Assembly (NCBI GenBank): GCA_023410535.1
Contig: JAEYPR010000014.1
Location: forward strand, 49,223-113,222
DNA: 64,000 bases
Source of the DNA: Bacillota bacterium
Lineage (GTDB): Bacteria > Bacillota > UBA4882 > UBA8346
Direction: 5' to 3'
Positions 1-7,846 of this stretch are shown piece by piece. Each line of letters begins with the position of its first letter. Position 1 is the stretch's first letter. Under the pieces are notes generated by a model, which searched no databases, had not been told where the DNA came from, and worked only from the letters and a program-made list of their open reading frames with translations. The translations under genes were made by a program, and so were the position numbers.

Positions 1-322
1 GAACCGAAATCAATGGGAAGGCTTTCTCATTTCTGCATATCTTGGTTTTTTCTATAAATAAATTTACAATCCTGCAATTTTTTGTAGATTTGGCAGCTAG
101 GATATAAAAAAAACGCCCTGTACCGTTGCAGAGTGTTTACTATGTAAAACGCCAAGCTAAAAACCTAAAATTTTCTGTAATTACGTCCCGGGAAGTATAT
201 ACCATTTATCTCCACAGCCCATGAAACCGGTAACTCCCGGTTTCACAGGTTGTATTTTTTTCAGCCAAACGCAACACTCCACACGCCGCAGCGCTCCGCG
301 TCGGCTTAATTAGGAACAACTA
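1..322. other. Intergenic, one hairpin, no gene seen
   Basis: No convincing reading frame is present. A stem-loop is formed by TGAAACCGG at 222-230 and CCGGTTTCA at 237-245, followed by a T-rich run, so it could terminate a gene lying to the left of the window. The 3' end also carries an AGGAA motif just before the TTG at 323, which could serve as a ribosome binding site for the catalase frame. Confidence 0.4.
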
Positions 323-2011
323 TTGATTTTCTCCTTAACCGTGAAGAAGCTCACAATCAATTATGCAGGCAATCAACGCCGGTCACCTGATATTCCGGCA
401 TGTGGAAAATCGAAGCATTTAGATGCAATGGCATTATCTTTAAAAATTATGAATACATTGTATTATATTATTTTCGTGTTATTAACACGCTTGGGGGGAT
501 TATCAACGTATAACAATAACGGATGGTTTCAATCAGAGGAAGGAAATACCCGGTCTACGACAGACAGGCAAAATGAACAGGTCAATCTCAATCAATCTCA
601 ATCGCCTTTTCCAGATACTTATAAGAACAGTATCCCGATGACTGCCGCAGCACTCGACCCAAATGTAACACTGGAAAAAACAGGCGACTCGGATGTATCC
701 CATTCCCAGACGGTGGGTGTTCGGGGTCCTGTCCTTGTGCAGGATACCGTCCTGCACGAAACCTTGGAAACCTTTGTATTCTCCACTACACTGCCAAGAC
801 GTATCCATACAAAAGGATATGGTGCTTTCGGATATTTTTACACCACTCACTCAATGAAGCAATATACAAACGCCGGATTTTTGCAAACGCCTAATCAACA
901 GGTGCCGGTAGCGGTACGTTTCTCTCTCGCTGCAAGCAATCAGGGAACTCCGGACACTTCCAGAAATGTGCGGGGATTCAGCACCAAGTTTTATACGGAT
1001 GAAGGAATCTTTGATTTGCTCTGTAATCATCTCCCTGTCTTTTTCGTGCGGGATGCCATTCGTGTACCGGATATAATCAGCCATCTTTCGCCTTCGCCGG
1101 TGAATAATCTGCCGGACCCTGAGAGGCTTTGGAGCCTGTTTGCCAAGTATCCCGAGGCAACAAATATGCTGATATGGTTTTTTTCAGATTTGGGAACGAT
1201 AAAGAGCCTTCGCCATATCAAGGGATATAGTGTGAGTACCTATGTCTGGCGTAATGCACAGGGTGTTCGCCACTACGTGAAATACCACTGGTATCCTGTG
1301 GCAGGCGTGGAATACATTGACCGGCAGGAAGCTCAATGTCTGGCATGCCAAGATCCTAATATTGCCGGACGTGATCTGTATGACAGTATCGCAAAGGGAA
1401 CGGCTGTGGAATACGACCTGCGTGTGCAACTGATGAATCCTGATGATGCAAAGCTACTTCCCTTTGACCCTTTGGATGATACCAAAGTATGGGATGAAGC
1501 CGTATATCCCCTTTTACCCGTTGGACGGATGGTCTTAAATCACAATCCGGACAATTATGCTGAGCAGGTAGAAAAATTGGCCTTTAATCCGGCGAATTTA
1601 CTTCCCGGCCTTGAAGTTTCAGATGACAAGGTACTGCAAGGACGTACCTTTATTTATCCCGATGCGCAGCGTCACAGACTGGGCCCTGATTTTCGTAATA
1701 TCCCCGTCAACAAACAACCAAACTGGTCTCCTGCATCTATGGTATCCAGTGGAAACGGCAGATATGTCGCCGGTGAAATTATGCGTGCCGAAATCCCGAA
1801 TCCTGACGATTTTACACAAGCGAGTCAGAAGTATGAATCCTTTTCTGCAACAGAAAAAAAGAACCTTGCGGATAATATTGCGTCGAGTCTTGTGGATGCC
1901 CAGCCTAATACGCAGTACGCCGTCTTATGGCATCTGGAGCAAGTTTCCCCCGTACTGGCAGAGATGGTCAGAAATCAAATGCGTTTATATCCAGGTACGG
2001 CGGGAAGATAG
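323..2011 (+). CDS. Heme catalase (monofunctional)
   Basis: Decomposes hydrogen peroxide to water and oxygen. The heme-catalase core starts about residue 130 and keeps the key residues: distal His162 in RIHTKGYGAFG, distal Asn235 in DLLCNHLPVFF (usual text is GNN), and proximal heme-ligand Tyr445 in FIYPDAQRHRLG. At 562 aa it has the length of the small-subunit clade plus a long N-terminal extension. That extension holds a hydrophobic stretch (about residues 42-60) that could be a membrane anchor or signal. The TTG at 323 has an AGGAA motif 6 bases upstream; ATGs at 428 and 449 lack a visible Shine-Dalgarno, so the start is uncertain. The gene stands alone, with the DnaA-box array downstream. 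Confidence 0.9.
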   Translation: MIFSLTVKKLTINYAGNQRRSPDIPACGKSKHLDAMALSLKIMNTLYYIIFVLLTRLGGLSTYNNNGWFQSEEGNTRSTTDRQNEQVNLNQSQSPFPDTYKNSIPMTAAALDPNVTLEKTGDSDVSHSQTVGVRGPVLVQDTVLHETLETFVFSTTLPRRIHTKGYGAFGYFYTTHSMKQYTNAGFLQTPNQQVPVAVRFSLAASNQGTPDTSRNVRGFSTKFYTDEGIFDLLCNHLPVFFVRDAIRVPDIISHLSPSPVNNLPDPERLWSLFAKYPEATNMLIWFFSDLGTIKSLRHIKGYSVSTYVWRNAQGVRHYVKYHWYPVAGVEYIDRQEAQCLACQDPNIAGRDLYDSIAKGTAVEYDLRVQLMNPDDAKLLPFDPLDDTKVWDEAVYPLLPVGRMVLNHNPDNYAEQVEKLAFNPANLLPGLEVSDDKVLQGRTFIYPDAQRHRLGPDFRNIPVNKQPNWSPASMVSSGNGRYVAGEIMRAEIPNPDDFTQASQKYESFSATEKKNLADNIASSLVDAQPNTQYAVLWHLEQVSPVLAEMVRNQMRLYPGTAGR

Positions 2012-2173
2012 GCCCTATTGCTTTGATTCTTCCCTATCGTTTGGAGCAGGTTCAGATTATTTTCCTGTCATTATTTTGATTTTACTTTCTATATCATGTG
2101 GAGGTCGGCATCGGCCCCAAAGCCAATCACAAACCCCAAAACCATCCCCTTTTGTCCCTCCCCGATCTCTTTT

Positions 2174-2434
2174 TGTGAATAACTCAGCTAAGTTATTCAC
2201 AAAACAAGCTCATTTTGTTAATAACTGATCTCTTTCTGTGAATAACTCAGTTAGGTTATTCACAAAACAAACTCATTCTGTTAATAACTGATCTCTTTCT
2301 GTGAATAACTCAGCTAGGTTATTCACAAAACAAGCTCATTTTGTTAATAACTGATCTCATTTTGTGAATAACCGATCTATTTTTGTGAGTAAACGATCTA
2401 TTCCTGTGGATAAACGGTCACGGGTTGTGGATAA
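2174..2434. repeat. Array of 13 DnaA-box-like nonamers, 21-bp phasing
   Basis: Nonamers matching the DnaA box TTATNCACA occur as TTATTCACA at 2193, 2256 and 2319 on the plus strand. On the other strand they occur as TGTGAATAA at 2174, 2237, 2300 and 2363, and as the perfect TGTGGATAA at 2405 and 2426. One-mismatch forms lie at 2216, 2279 and 2342 (TGTTAATAA) and 2384 (TGTGAGTAA). Starts are separated by 19, 23 and 21 bp in three 63-bp units, then by exactly 21 bp four times, about two helical turns. In two orientations this gives a pattern typical of DnaA-binding regions (oriC, datA, DnaA-box clusters). No dnaA or dnaN gene is in the window. The alternative is a 21-bp minisatellite that matches by chance; the frames are interrupted by TGA codons, so it is not coding. 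Confidence 0.7.
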
Positions 2435-2556
2435 CTTACAATGTTGCAACCGCCGGACTTGGGGAACCGGAAGGTGGTCAGGGAAAAGATTAAAATCGTG
2501 GCTGGTCTTTGCGGCGAATGGGACTGTTTTCGCAAGCTATTTAATCACAGTTTTAT

Positions 2557-4296
2557 TCAATTGATTCCCAACTCTCCCTTGCGCTTTGTTACCAACTCCT
2601 GGGATGCTAGAATTCTTTTTTTCCATTCTACGCAAGTTGCATTATACCTTTGGGTTGAACTTTCAAAAGCTTTTAAAATTTCATTTAACGCTTCGCGATA
2701 ACGCACTCCGGCGTGGTAACTCCAGAACAAATAACTTGACTGATAACTGCCGTTGATCCTATGCATCTCGTCAATTATATTTTTAACTTTCGCGAATGAC
2801 TGTCCATTCTCCAAAGCGGGGTTGGAAAGTAACATAGTGATTGCTATTAAAGGACTTTTTTTAAGCGTTTCATCATTGGGCAGGCCGGCCTCAATAACTG
2901 AAATATCTTGGTTTACCCGTTCGAGCATATTCCTGATTTCCCGGTTACGCATGAAATTCAATTGATTGATTTTATTGATTTTCCCCTGAGCATCTACAAT
3001 ATCCTGCAAAACGCATTCCTTAAGTTGGATTGCCATCGGCGCAAGAATTTCCAAAAGATCGATCTGTTTTGGTATTTCTCCAAGATTATCATGTAAACTG
3101 TTTTGCGACTCCAATGCTCGGTTGCGAACATCGTTGTTGGTATAGACCGCAGCTTCCCGCATTCCCGCTTTCAGCGCCGAAAGACAATGATGATATGCTT
3201 CGATTGCCTCTTTAAGCGGGGCAATCTTTATATCATTGGTAATCGCTCTACCGGCGATCGCACCCCCAACCGCTCCGACGATACCGCCGATTGCAGCGCC
3301 AAGCGGTCCAAAGAATGCGCCAATCGAAACTCCCGCTTTTAACCCGCCCAAACTTCCCAACCCGGTTCCGGCGACATCTAATGAAATATTCTTTAATGAA
3401 TTAGCCAAATTTGTTTTTTCTTCAATCAATAAACTTGCTTCACGAACCGACGCTAAAATCAAAGTGAAATATGGAAAATGCGCATTTACGCCGTCTCCGT
3501 TCGCGAAAAATTCATGATGAAAATTTTCCCCAATTACGGTTGATGCCGAATGGCTATGTTCGGAAATGGAATTAGAAATCATACTTACATGGTCATGGAT
3601 CGAATTAATGAGGCTTTCACCGCCATGACGGTAGACTTCAATATGATCGTGATCAAACAAATGTTTGAAAATATCCTGGAGATCTCCGATATCGTGTTCT
3701 TTCATCCCATGTGTTAGATGGAATAAAAAATCGGTTGACTTCATCAAATGATTAGGATCAGTATAATAATCCTTTAAACCGTTAAATATTGATTTTAAGG
3801 AGTTTAGCGCCAATTGATCATAAGTATCTGCACTGGCTAGCTGCAGAGCATCCGGACCAATTTGTTGAATCTGCGCCCACGCGTCCAAGGCTGTTTGGCC
3901 AATTTGGGTTCCCAAGGTTTCAATCGTAACAGCCAGGCTATTATAAAGTGCCTCGTTAGAGATAATTTGCAAAACGATTTGTTCCGTACCCGCAAACACT
4001 AAGGTGTTCTTTTCAAACGTTTCAATTAACTGTTTGACAATCGCTTCGCCGGTCGCGTTATTTTGGGGGATATCCGGAATGGGTAACCGCATATTTTGTA
4101 CCCGCTCTTCCAGTTGGGAGACGATGTTGGTTTCATTTTGGAATATTTTTATTTCGCGATCAAATTCTTCTTGCAAGGATGGAACCGGTCTAAACGATGG
4201 CGCTTCAGCTTGAAGCCTCATCATCATTTTTTTGAGGACTTGAGTGCTTAAGAAGCCAACGATAACAAAACTTAGGATGCAAAACGTTATAATCAT
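2557..4296 (-). CDS. Unrecognised membrane protein with glycine-zipper segment
   Basis: I do not recognise the family. The 579-aa protein opens with an N-terminal transmembrane anchor (residues 1-18) followed by a mostly helical region. A His/Asp-rich stretch lies at about 195-265 (many HDH and HSH motifs, possible metal binding). Around 308-352 is a hydrophobic Gly/Ala-rich glycine zipper of repeated GxxxG spacing (GAAIGGIVGAVGGAIAG). Helical coiled-coil-like sequence follows. Glycine zippers of this type occur in membrane-inserting or pore-forming proteins, so membrane remodelling or toxicity is possible, but that is inference. Start ATG has GAGGAGG 6 bases upstream. It stands alone. Confidence 0.75.
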   Translation of the reverse strand: MIITFCILSFVIVGFLSTQVLKKMMMRLQAEAPSFRPVPSLQEEFDREIKIFQNETNIVSQLEERVQNMRLPIPDIPQNNATGEAIVKQLIETFEKNTLVFAGTEQIVLQIISNEALYNSLAVTIETLGTQIGQTALDAWAQIQQIGPDALQLASADTYDQLALNSLKSIFNGLKDYYTDPNHLMKSTDFLFHLTHGMKEHDIGDLQDIFKHLFDHDHIEVYRHGGESLINSIHDHVSMISNSISEHSHSASTVIGENFHHEFFANGDGVNAHFPYFTLILASVREASLLIEEKTNLANSLKNISLDVAGTGLGSLGGLKAGVSIGAFFGPLGAAIGGIVGAVGGAIAGRAITNDIKIAPLKEAIEAYHHCLSALKAGMREAAVYTNNDVRNRALESQNSLHDNLGEIPKQIDLLEILAPMAIQLKECVLQDIVDAQGKINKINQLNFMRNREIRNMLERVNQDISVIEAGLPNDETLKKSPLIAITMLLSNPALENGQSFAKVKNIIDEMHRINGSYQSSYLFWSYHAGVRYREALNEILKAFESSTQRYNATCVEWKKRILASQELVTKRKGELGIN

Positions 4297-4404
4297 GTAC
4301 CCTCCTCATAATTCCATAAGAAGTGTAGCGAATAACCCATTTAGTAATTCTTTACCCATGTTTACTTTCCTGTTTCATTGATCGCTTTACGATCTCATCT
4401 TAAT

Positions 4405-4443
4405 AAAAAACTAGCCGCCTAAGCCTTGGTGGGCTTAGACGGC
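4405..4443 (-). terminator. Rho-independent terminator after the ferredoxin gene
   Basis: A 12-bp stem with one mismatch (GCCGCCTAAGCC at 4414-4425 against 4432-4443, loop of 6) is followed on the minus strand by a run of T residues. It lies about 100 bases past the stop of the 4539 gene. Confidence 0.75.
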
Positions 4444-4538
4444 ATGTCTATTATTTTTAAGAGGCGTTGAACAGTTTGACGTTTAGATTTGCACCGGAGC
4501 TTTTGCTTTGGCCAATTTTCGATTCGTAAGCATTTCGC

Positions 4539-5324
4539 CTAGATAGGTCGAACCATTATAATATCCTCAACCTTAACGTTGGGATTGCGGTATCTCCTGC
4601 GCCCGATTGTTTTTTTGCCATATTCGATCGCTTCGCAGGGGCACCACTGAAGACAGGCGAGGCACCGCTCGCAATGATGCTGCCAAGTTGGATTTTGGTC
4701 CGCCATTTTGATATTGCCGACAGGACATACGCTGGCGCACCGACCGCAGCCGGTACACTTTCCGCTCACCGCAAATTGCTCGTCCCATTCGGAGATGCCT
4801 TGGTATAAAAAACTGCGATTGGCGATCTTACTAAGCAGCTTGGCATTTCTGCCAACCGGCTGTAGCTTGCCGGCGGCGACTGCCGCGGCGGCTGCGTCCG
4901 CCTTCGCCATTGCGTTTGTGATCAGCGTTTGGACGACGTCGGGAGCGACGGCCTCATACTTCACGATATAATTCCCCGGCATCTTTACCCCGGCGGCATA
5001 GGACAGCCAAACACCCTTTTCTTTCAGGATATCGTCCAGCATCCCTAAAGTGTCCGCTCCGTTTCCGCCGAAGCTTACCAATGCAAAGCAGTAAGTTCCT
5101 TTCATGATATTGAGGTTTTGGACAAAGCGTTTTACAAGTCGCGGTAACCCGATATAAAAAACGGGAAAGACGAACCCGATGGGATGATCAGGGCCACCGA
5201 CCGGCTCATCCGGAGCCTCCACAGCCATGGACTTAATTGGGCAGTTGCCAAGTCCTTTGGCGATTTGCCGGGCAATTGTCAGTGAATTGCCCGTCGCGGA
5301 AAAATAATAAATGGTCGGGTCCAT
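4539..5324 (-). CDS. EFR1-type flavodoxin/ferredoxin fusion protein
   Basis: Electron-transfer protein. The N-terminal flavodoxin-like domain has the FMN-binding start IYYFSATGNSLTIA (about residues 4-17). The C-terminal part has two [4Fe-4S] clusters: CTGCGRCASVCPVG and CERCLACLQWCPCEA. This is the architecture of the EFR1 family ferredoxins of anaerobes; the redox partner is unknown. I chose the ATG at 5324 because GGAGG lies 8 bases upstream; an upstream in-frame start at 5375 would translate the Shine-Dalgarno itself. A terminator follows at 4405-4443. Confidence 0.85.
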   Translation of the reverse strand: MDPTIYYFSATGNSLTIARQIAKGLGNCPIKSMAVEAPDEPVGGPDHPIGFVFPVFYIGLPRLVKRFVQNLNIMKGTYCFALVSFGGNGADTLGMLDDILKEKGVWLSYAAGVKMPGNYIVKYEAVAPDVVQTLITNAMAKADAAAAAVAAGKLQPVGRNAKLLSKIANRSFLYQGISEWDEQFAVSGKCTGCGRCASVCPVGNIKMADQNPTWQHHCERCLACLQWCPCEAIEYGKKTIGRRRYRNPNVKVEDIIMVRPI

Positions 5325-5410
5325 ACCTACGCCTCCTTCATGGCTTATTTGTAAAAGTGTAGCTGGCAGAAACACCTTATTTTAGAAGAGCTCAACACCG
5401 CTATTCCTAT

Positions 5411-5668
5411 TTAGCGGTTGGACGAATGATAAAACTCTTGCAACTCCGCTTTGGTTTCCGCCGGAAGTTGACTTTTCTTAACGCCCCGAATTGCGCCTTC
5501 CAACGCGTATAACCGATGGATACAGGCCGAAGGATCCAGCGCTTTTATTTTTAGCCAAGCGTGCTTACTGCCGCATTCTTGCAATTGTTCAAACGTTGTA
5601 ATTCCCACTTCATTGAGCTGTTTTGCAACGATTGGTCCGATATTGGGCAGATCGGATAAACTTCCCAT
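5411..5668 (-). CDS. TfoX C-terminal-domain-like small HhH protein
   Basis: An 85-aa protein resembling the stand-alone TfoX C-terminal domain, a helix-hairpin-helix fold. The signature is LPNIGPIVAKQLNEVGITTFEQL at the N-terminus, followed by a conserved helical region ending in LYALEGAIRGV and a lysine/glutamate-rich tail. TfoX in Proteobacteria regulates competence; the stand-alone domain in Firmicutes has no assigned role. Start ATG at 5668 is chosen because AGAGGTG lies 6 bases upstream; the longer frame to 5728 has no such site. Confidence 0.8.
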   Translation of the reverse strand: MGSLSDLPNIGPIVAKQLNEVGITTFEQLQECGSKHAWLKIKALDPSACIHRLYALEGAIRGVKKSQLPAETKAELQEFYHSSNR

Positions 5669-5728
5669 CGGGTTCACCTCTTTCCTAACGAATTCATAAT
5701 TCGATACACAAAATGAATACCCTTCCAA

Positions 5729-6435
5729 AGCGCTTCGTCATCAATCCGCGGGTTAAAACCCACGGCGGACTTCCGGCCGGCTGAGGGTAGCGATAAGGCT
5801 GGAAATAAGCTTGTCGGGTCAAAGCCGCCGATTCCGACCTCACCCTCAGTCCCTCTCCTACGCTGCGATTCAAAGGAGCGCTTTCAGAGGAGAGGGATGA
5901 CGGAGCTGGAAACTTGGGTTTTAAAGCCCTTTTTGAATGGGTTTTTGACGTGAGATTCCGGCAATACCAAACATTGCTTGGTGCTTTTCCTTTTCAAGGA
6001 CAAAAGGATCGCCGTTGGGCTTCGAAGCTATTTTCCAGGCACTCACCCCCCTGAGGCGGGACAGTGCCGGACGGTATAGCGAGGGGGCGCCATGATGCGT
6101 TATTCGTAACTAAAACCCTGATCCGCGATTCGAAAGTAACGGACCCACGAAACATCAACGGCTATTTTCGAAGTCGGGGGTAGCGATGCGGATGAAAATG
6201 ATGGTGCCATCTCCGCCCAGCCGTAAACGACAGGGCTAGGTATACAAAACCATTCTAAAGCCCCGCCAGGGCTCGGCAAAGCTTCGAAGCGCCACCCAGC
6301 CCGGAAGGGCTTGAGACCGGTTTTCAACTTAGCCCTGACCTTTAGGTCTGGGTGGACAGAAGCGCATTCAACGTATTTTTCAAGTAGTCGCCCGCCCCGG
6401 CATGCAAATCAGTCGACCCTTCCTGCAACATTTGA
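5729..6435. repeat. Hairpin-rich non-coding block
   Basis: About 700 bases with no credible gene but dense short inverted repeats. Examples are CGGGTTAAAACCCACGG near 5750, CCCTCTCCTACG paired with GGAGAGGGATGAC (about 5850-5900), and several GCCC/GGGC hairpins between 6230 and 6350. GC content is above that of the flanking genes. It resembles an intergenic dispersed-repeat (REP/ERIC-like) accumulation rather than a decayed protein gene; I cannot test copy number elsewhere in the genome. Confidence 0.4.
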
Positions 6436-7089
6436 TCACCGTTTCACAATAATACCCCAAAGGCTAATTAAATCGGCTGCTTGAAACATATCGACCGTCG
6501 CTCCTTTGAGCTCAACCGGGGGAGTCGATACCAATGGCGCAACCAACTCATTATTTGAAAAATCCACTGTTGCCAAGAGCGTTTTGAAAAAGTTATTTCT
6601 CACAAATTGCGAATCCGTTGCGCTAAATCTTTTCAATGTTGCTTCAGCCATGGACGACTCAGTAAAATCAACGTGTTCAAACGAGACATCCGTCAGTTTT
6701 GTTTTATTGAAATTCGCATATTGTAAATTCGATTGTTCAAAAATTGTTTGTTTGATTACCGTATCGCTCATGTCGATCCCAATACATTTACAGGATATAA
6801 ATTTACACCGTTCGAAATAAGCTCCGGAAAATTTACTGTTTGACAAGTCGCAATCATGAAACAGAACATCAACAAAGCTTGCCTTTTCAAAATTGCAATG
6901 ATGAAAGATACTATCCTCGAAAATGCTCTTGCGAATATCCATTTTACCGAATTCCGCGTCTTGAATCCGCGCTTCGCGGCTTGCAACGGCGACGATCGGC
7001 AACTCTTCCAACCGAAAACGCCGGGCATAGCAAGAAAGATCAGCAATCCGAGTGAGTTCTTTTGGTATTTGAGGACGGACGATATTCAT
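6436..7089 (-). CDS. Pentapeptide-repeat protein
   Basis: 217 aa. From about residue 50 to 180 the sequence follows the A(D/N)LXX-like five-residue periodicity with central Phe/Leu, for example FEDSIFHHCNFEKASFVDV, LSNSKFSGAYFERCKF and NLQYANFNKTKLTDVSFEHV. This predicts a right-handed quadrilateral beta-helix. Family members include gyrase-protecting proteins (MfpA/Qnr) and type III effector parts, but most are of unknown role. No signal peptide or membrane segment is seen. The gene is isolated between the hairpin-rich block and the first copy of the 102-aa gene. Confidence 0.8.
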   Translation of the reverse strand: MNIVRPQIPKELTRIADLSCYARRFRLEELPIVAVASREARIQDAEFGKMDIRKSIFEDSIFHHCNFEKASFVDVLFHDCDLSNSKFSGAYFERCKFISCKCIGIDMSDTVIKQTIFEQSNLQYANFNKTKLTDVSFEHVDFTESSMAEATLKRFSATDSQFVRNNFFKTLLATVDFSNNELVAPLVSTPPVELKGATVDMFQAADLISLWGIIVKR

Positions 7090-7271
7090 ATTCGTTTTTA
7101 CAACCGATCCTTAAAAATATAGTTGGAACATAAAGCTTTCACATCTAGAACATTAATTTGACATATGAACAATACTTCCTGTCTGATTCCTACATTATTG
7201 AATGTCCCTCATCCTTTGATGGCGAACCTTGCTCGCGATGAACTATGATGGGCATGGACCCATCGAACCGT

Positions 7272-7580
7272 TCAGACCTTGATCTTCTCCACTCCCCGCC
7301 CAACCAATGCCACCCAGTAGCCGAAGCGGATGCCGTCCATTAGGCCTTCGTTGTAGATCAATTCGTCCTGGCGGCAGAGCTGCTCCAAGCGGGCGCAGTC
7401 GTATTGGTCGAGCAATTGCCGGTCGGGGGCTGGCAATCTTTCGGTGAGTTGTTGCAGTAGTTCATCCGGATGCTCGCCCAGTTGCCGGTGTTCGGGGTCG
7501 GCGATGACGATCTCGTCGTGGATTTGGACGAGGCGGTCGAGAATGAATTTTTGAATGCAGGTGGTATGGGAGTTGAGCAT
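7272..7580 (-). CDS. 102-aa repeated small protein, copy 1
   Basis: One of three near-identical genes in 8.5 kb (others at 14538 and 15471). It differs from the others at only about 6-10 residues (for example HTTCIQ, EHPDEL). The protein is helical and acidic, with LLDQYDCARLEQLCRQDELIYNEGLMDGIRFG in two parts and a hydrophobic C-terminus ending VGRGVEKIKV. The end resembles small phage/plasmid proteins of the DUF6809 type, but I am not sure. Unlike the other copies, the AGGAGG upstream of ATG is absent here (sequence before ATG is CATGAATCCGTCCC), and no XRE gene is adjacent, so this copy may be poorly expressed or a relic. GC is higher than in neighbours. Confidence 0.65.
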   Translation of the reverse strand: MLNSHTTCIQKFILDRLVQIHDEIVIADPEHRQLGEHPDELLQQLTERLPAPDRQLLDQYDCARLEQLCRQDELIYNEGLMDGIRFGYWVALVGRGVEKIKV

Positions 7581-7797
7581 GGGACGGATTCATGATTATG
7601 GGTGATGGAGTATTGGTAATTCTGTCCGCCTAGGCCTAAAGCGTCTGAACTAGTTTTAAATGAATTCCAGAGTCCTTATGTATCCAGAAACGGATGTGCT
7701 ACGATGATAACTTTTCTCTATTATAAAATTTCAATTATTTTACAATAATTAAAAAAATAAAACATATGACATTTAGCAAACCGATAGAAAAGGAAAA

Positions 7798-7821
7798 GGG
7801 GCCGATCTATAAATCAGCCCC
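7798..7821 (-). terminator. Terminator after the giant secreted protein gene
   Basis: GGGGCCGAT (7798-7806) pairs with ATCAGCCCC (7813-7821) with one mismatch and a 6-base loop. On the minus strand it is followed by a TTTTCCTTTTC tract, 25 bases beyond the stop codon at 7847. Confidence 0.7.
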
Positions 7822-7846
7822 ATCTAATATAGTTAATAAAGACAAC

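Noticed and set aside
1611..2228. 205-codon plus-strand frame over the catalase end and repeat array
   Set aside because: Its first two-thirds overlaps the catalase in another frame, and the rest runs into the DnaA-box repeats; the repeat units contain TGA codons.
2174..2434. CRISPR array
   Set aside because: The units are fully repetitive without unique spacers and no cas genes are present.
6100..6327. 75-codon minus-strand frame in the hairpin-rich block
   Set aside because: No ribosome site or recognisable domain; it follows from GC-rich repeats.
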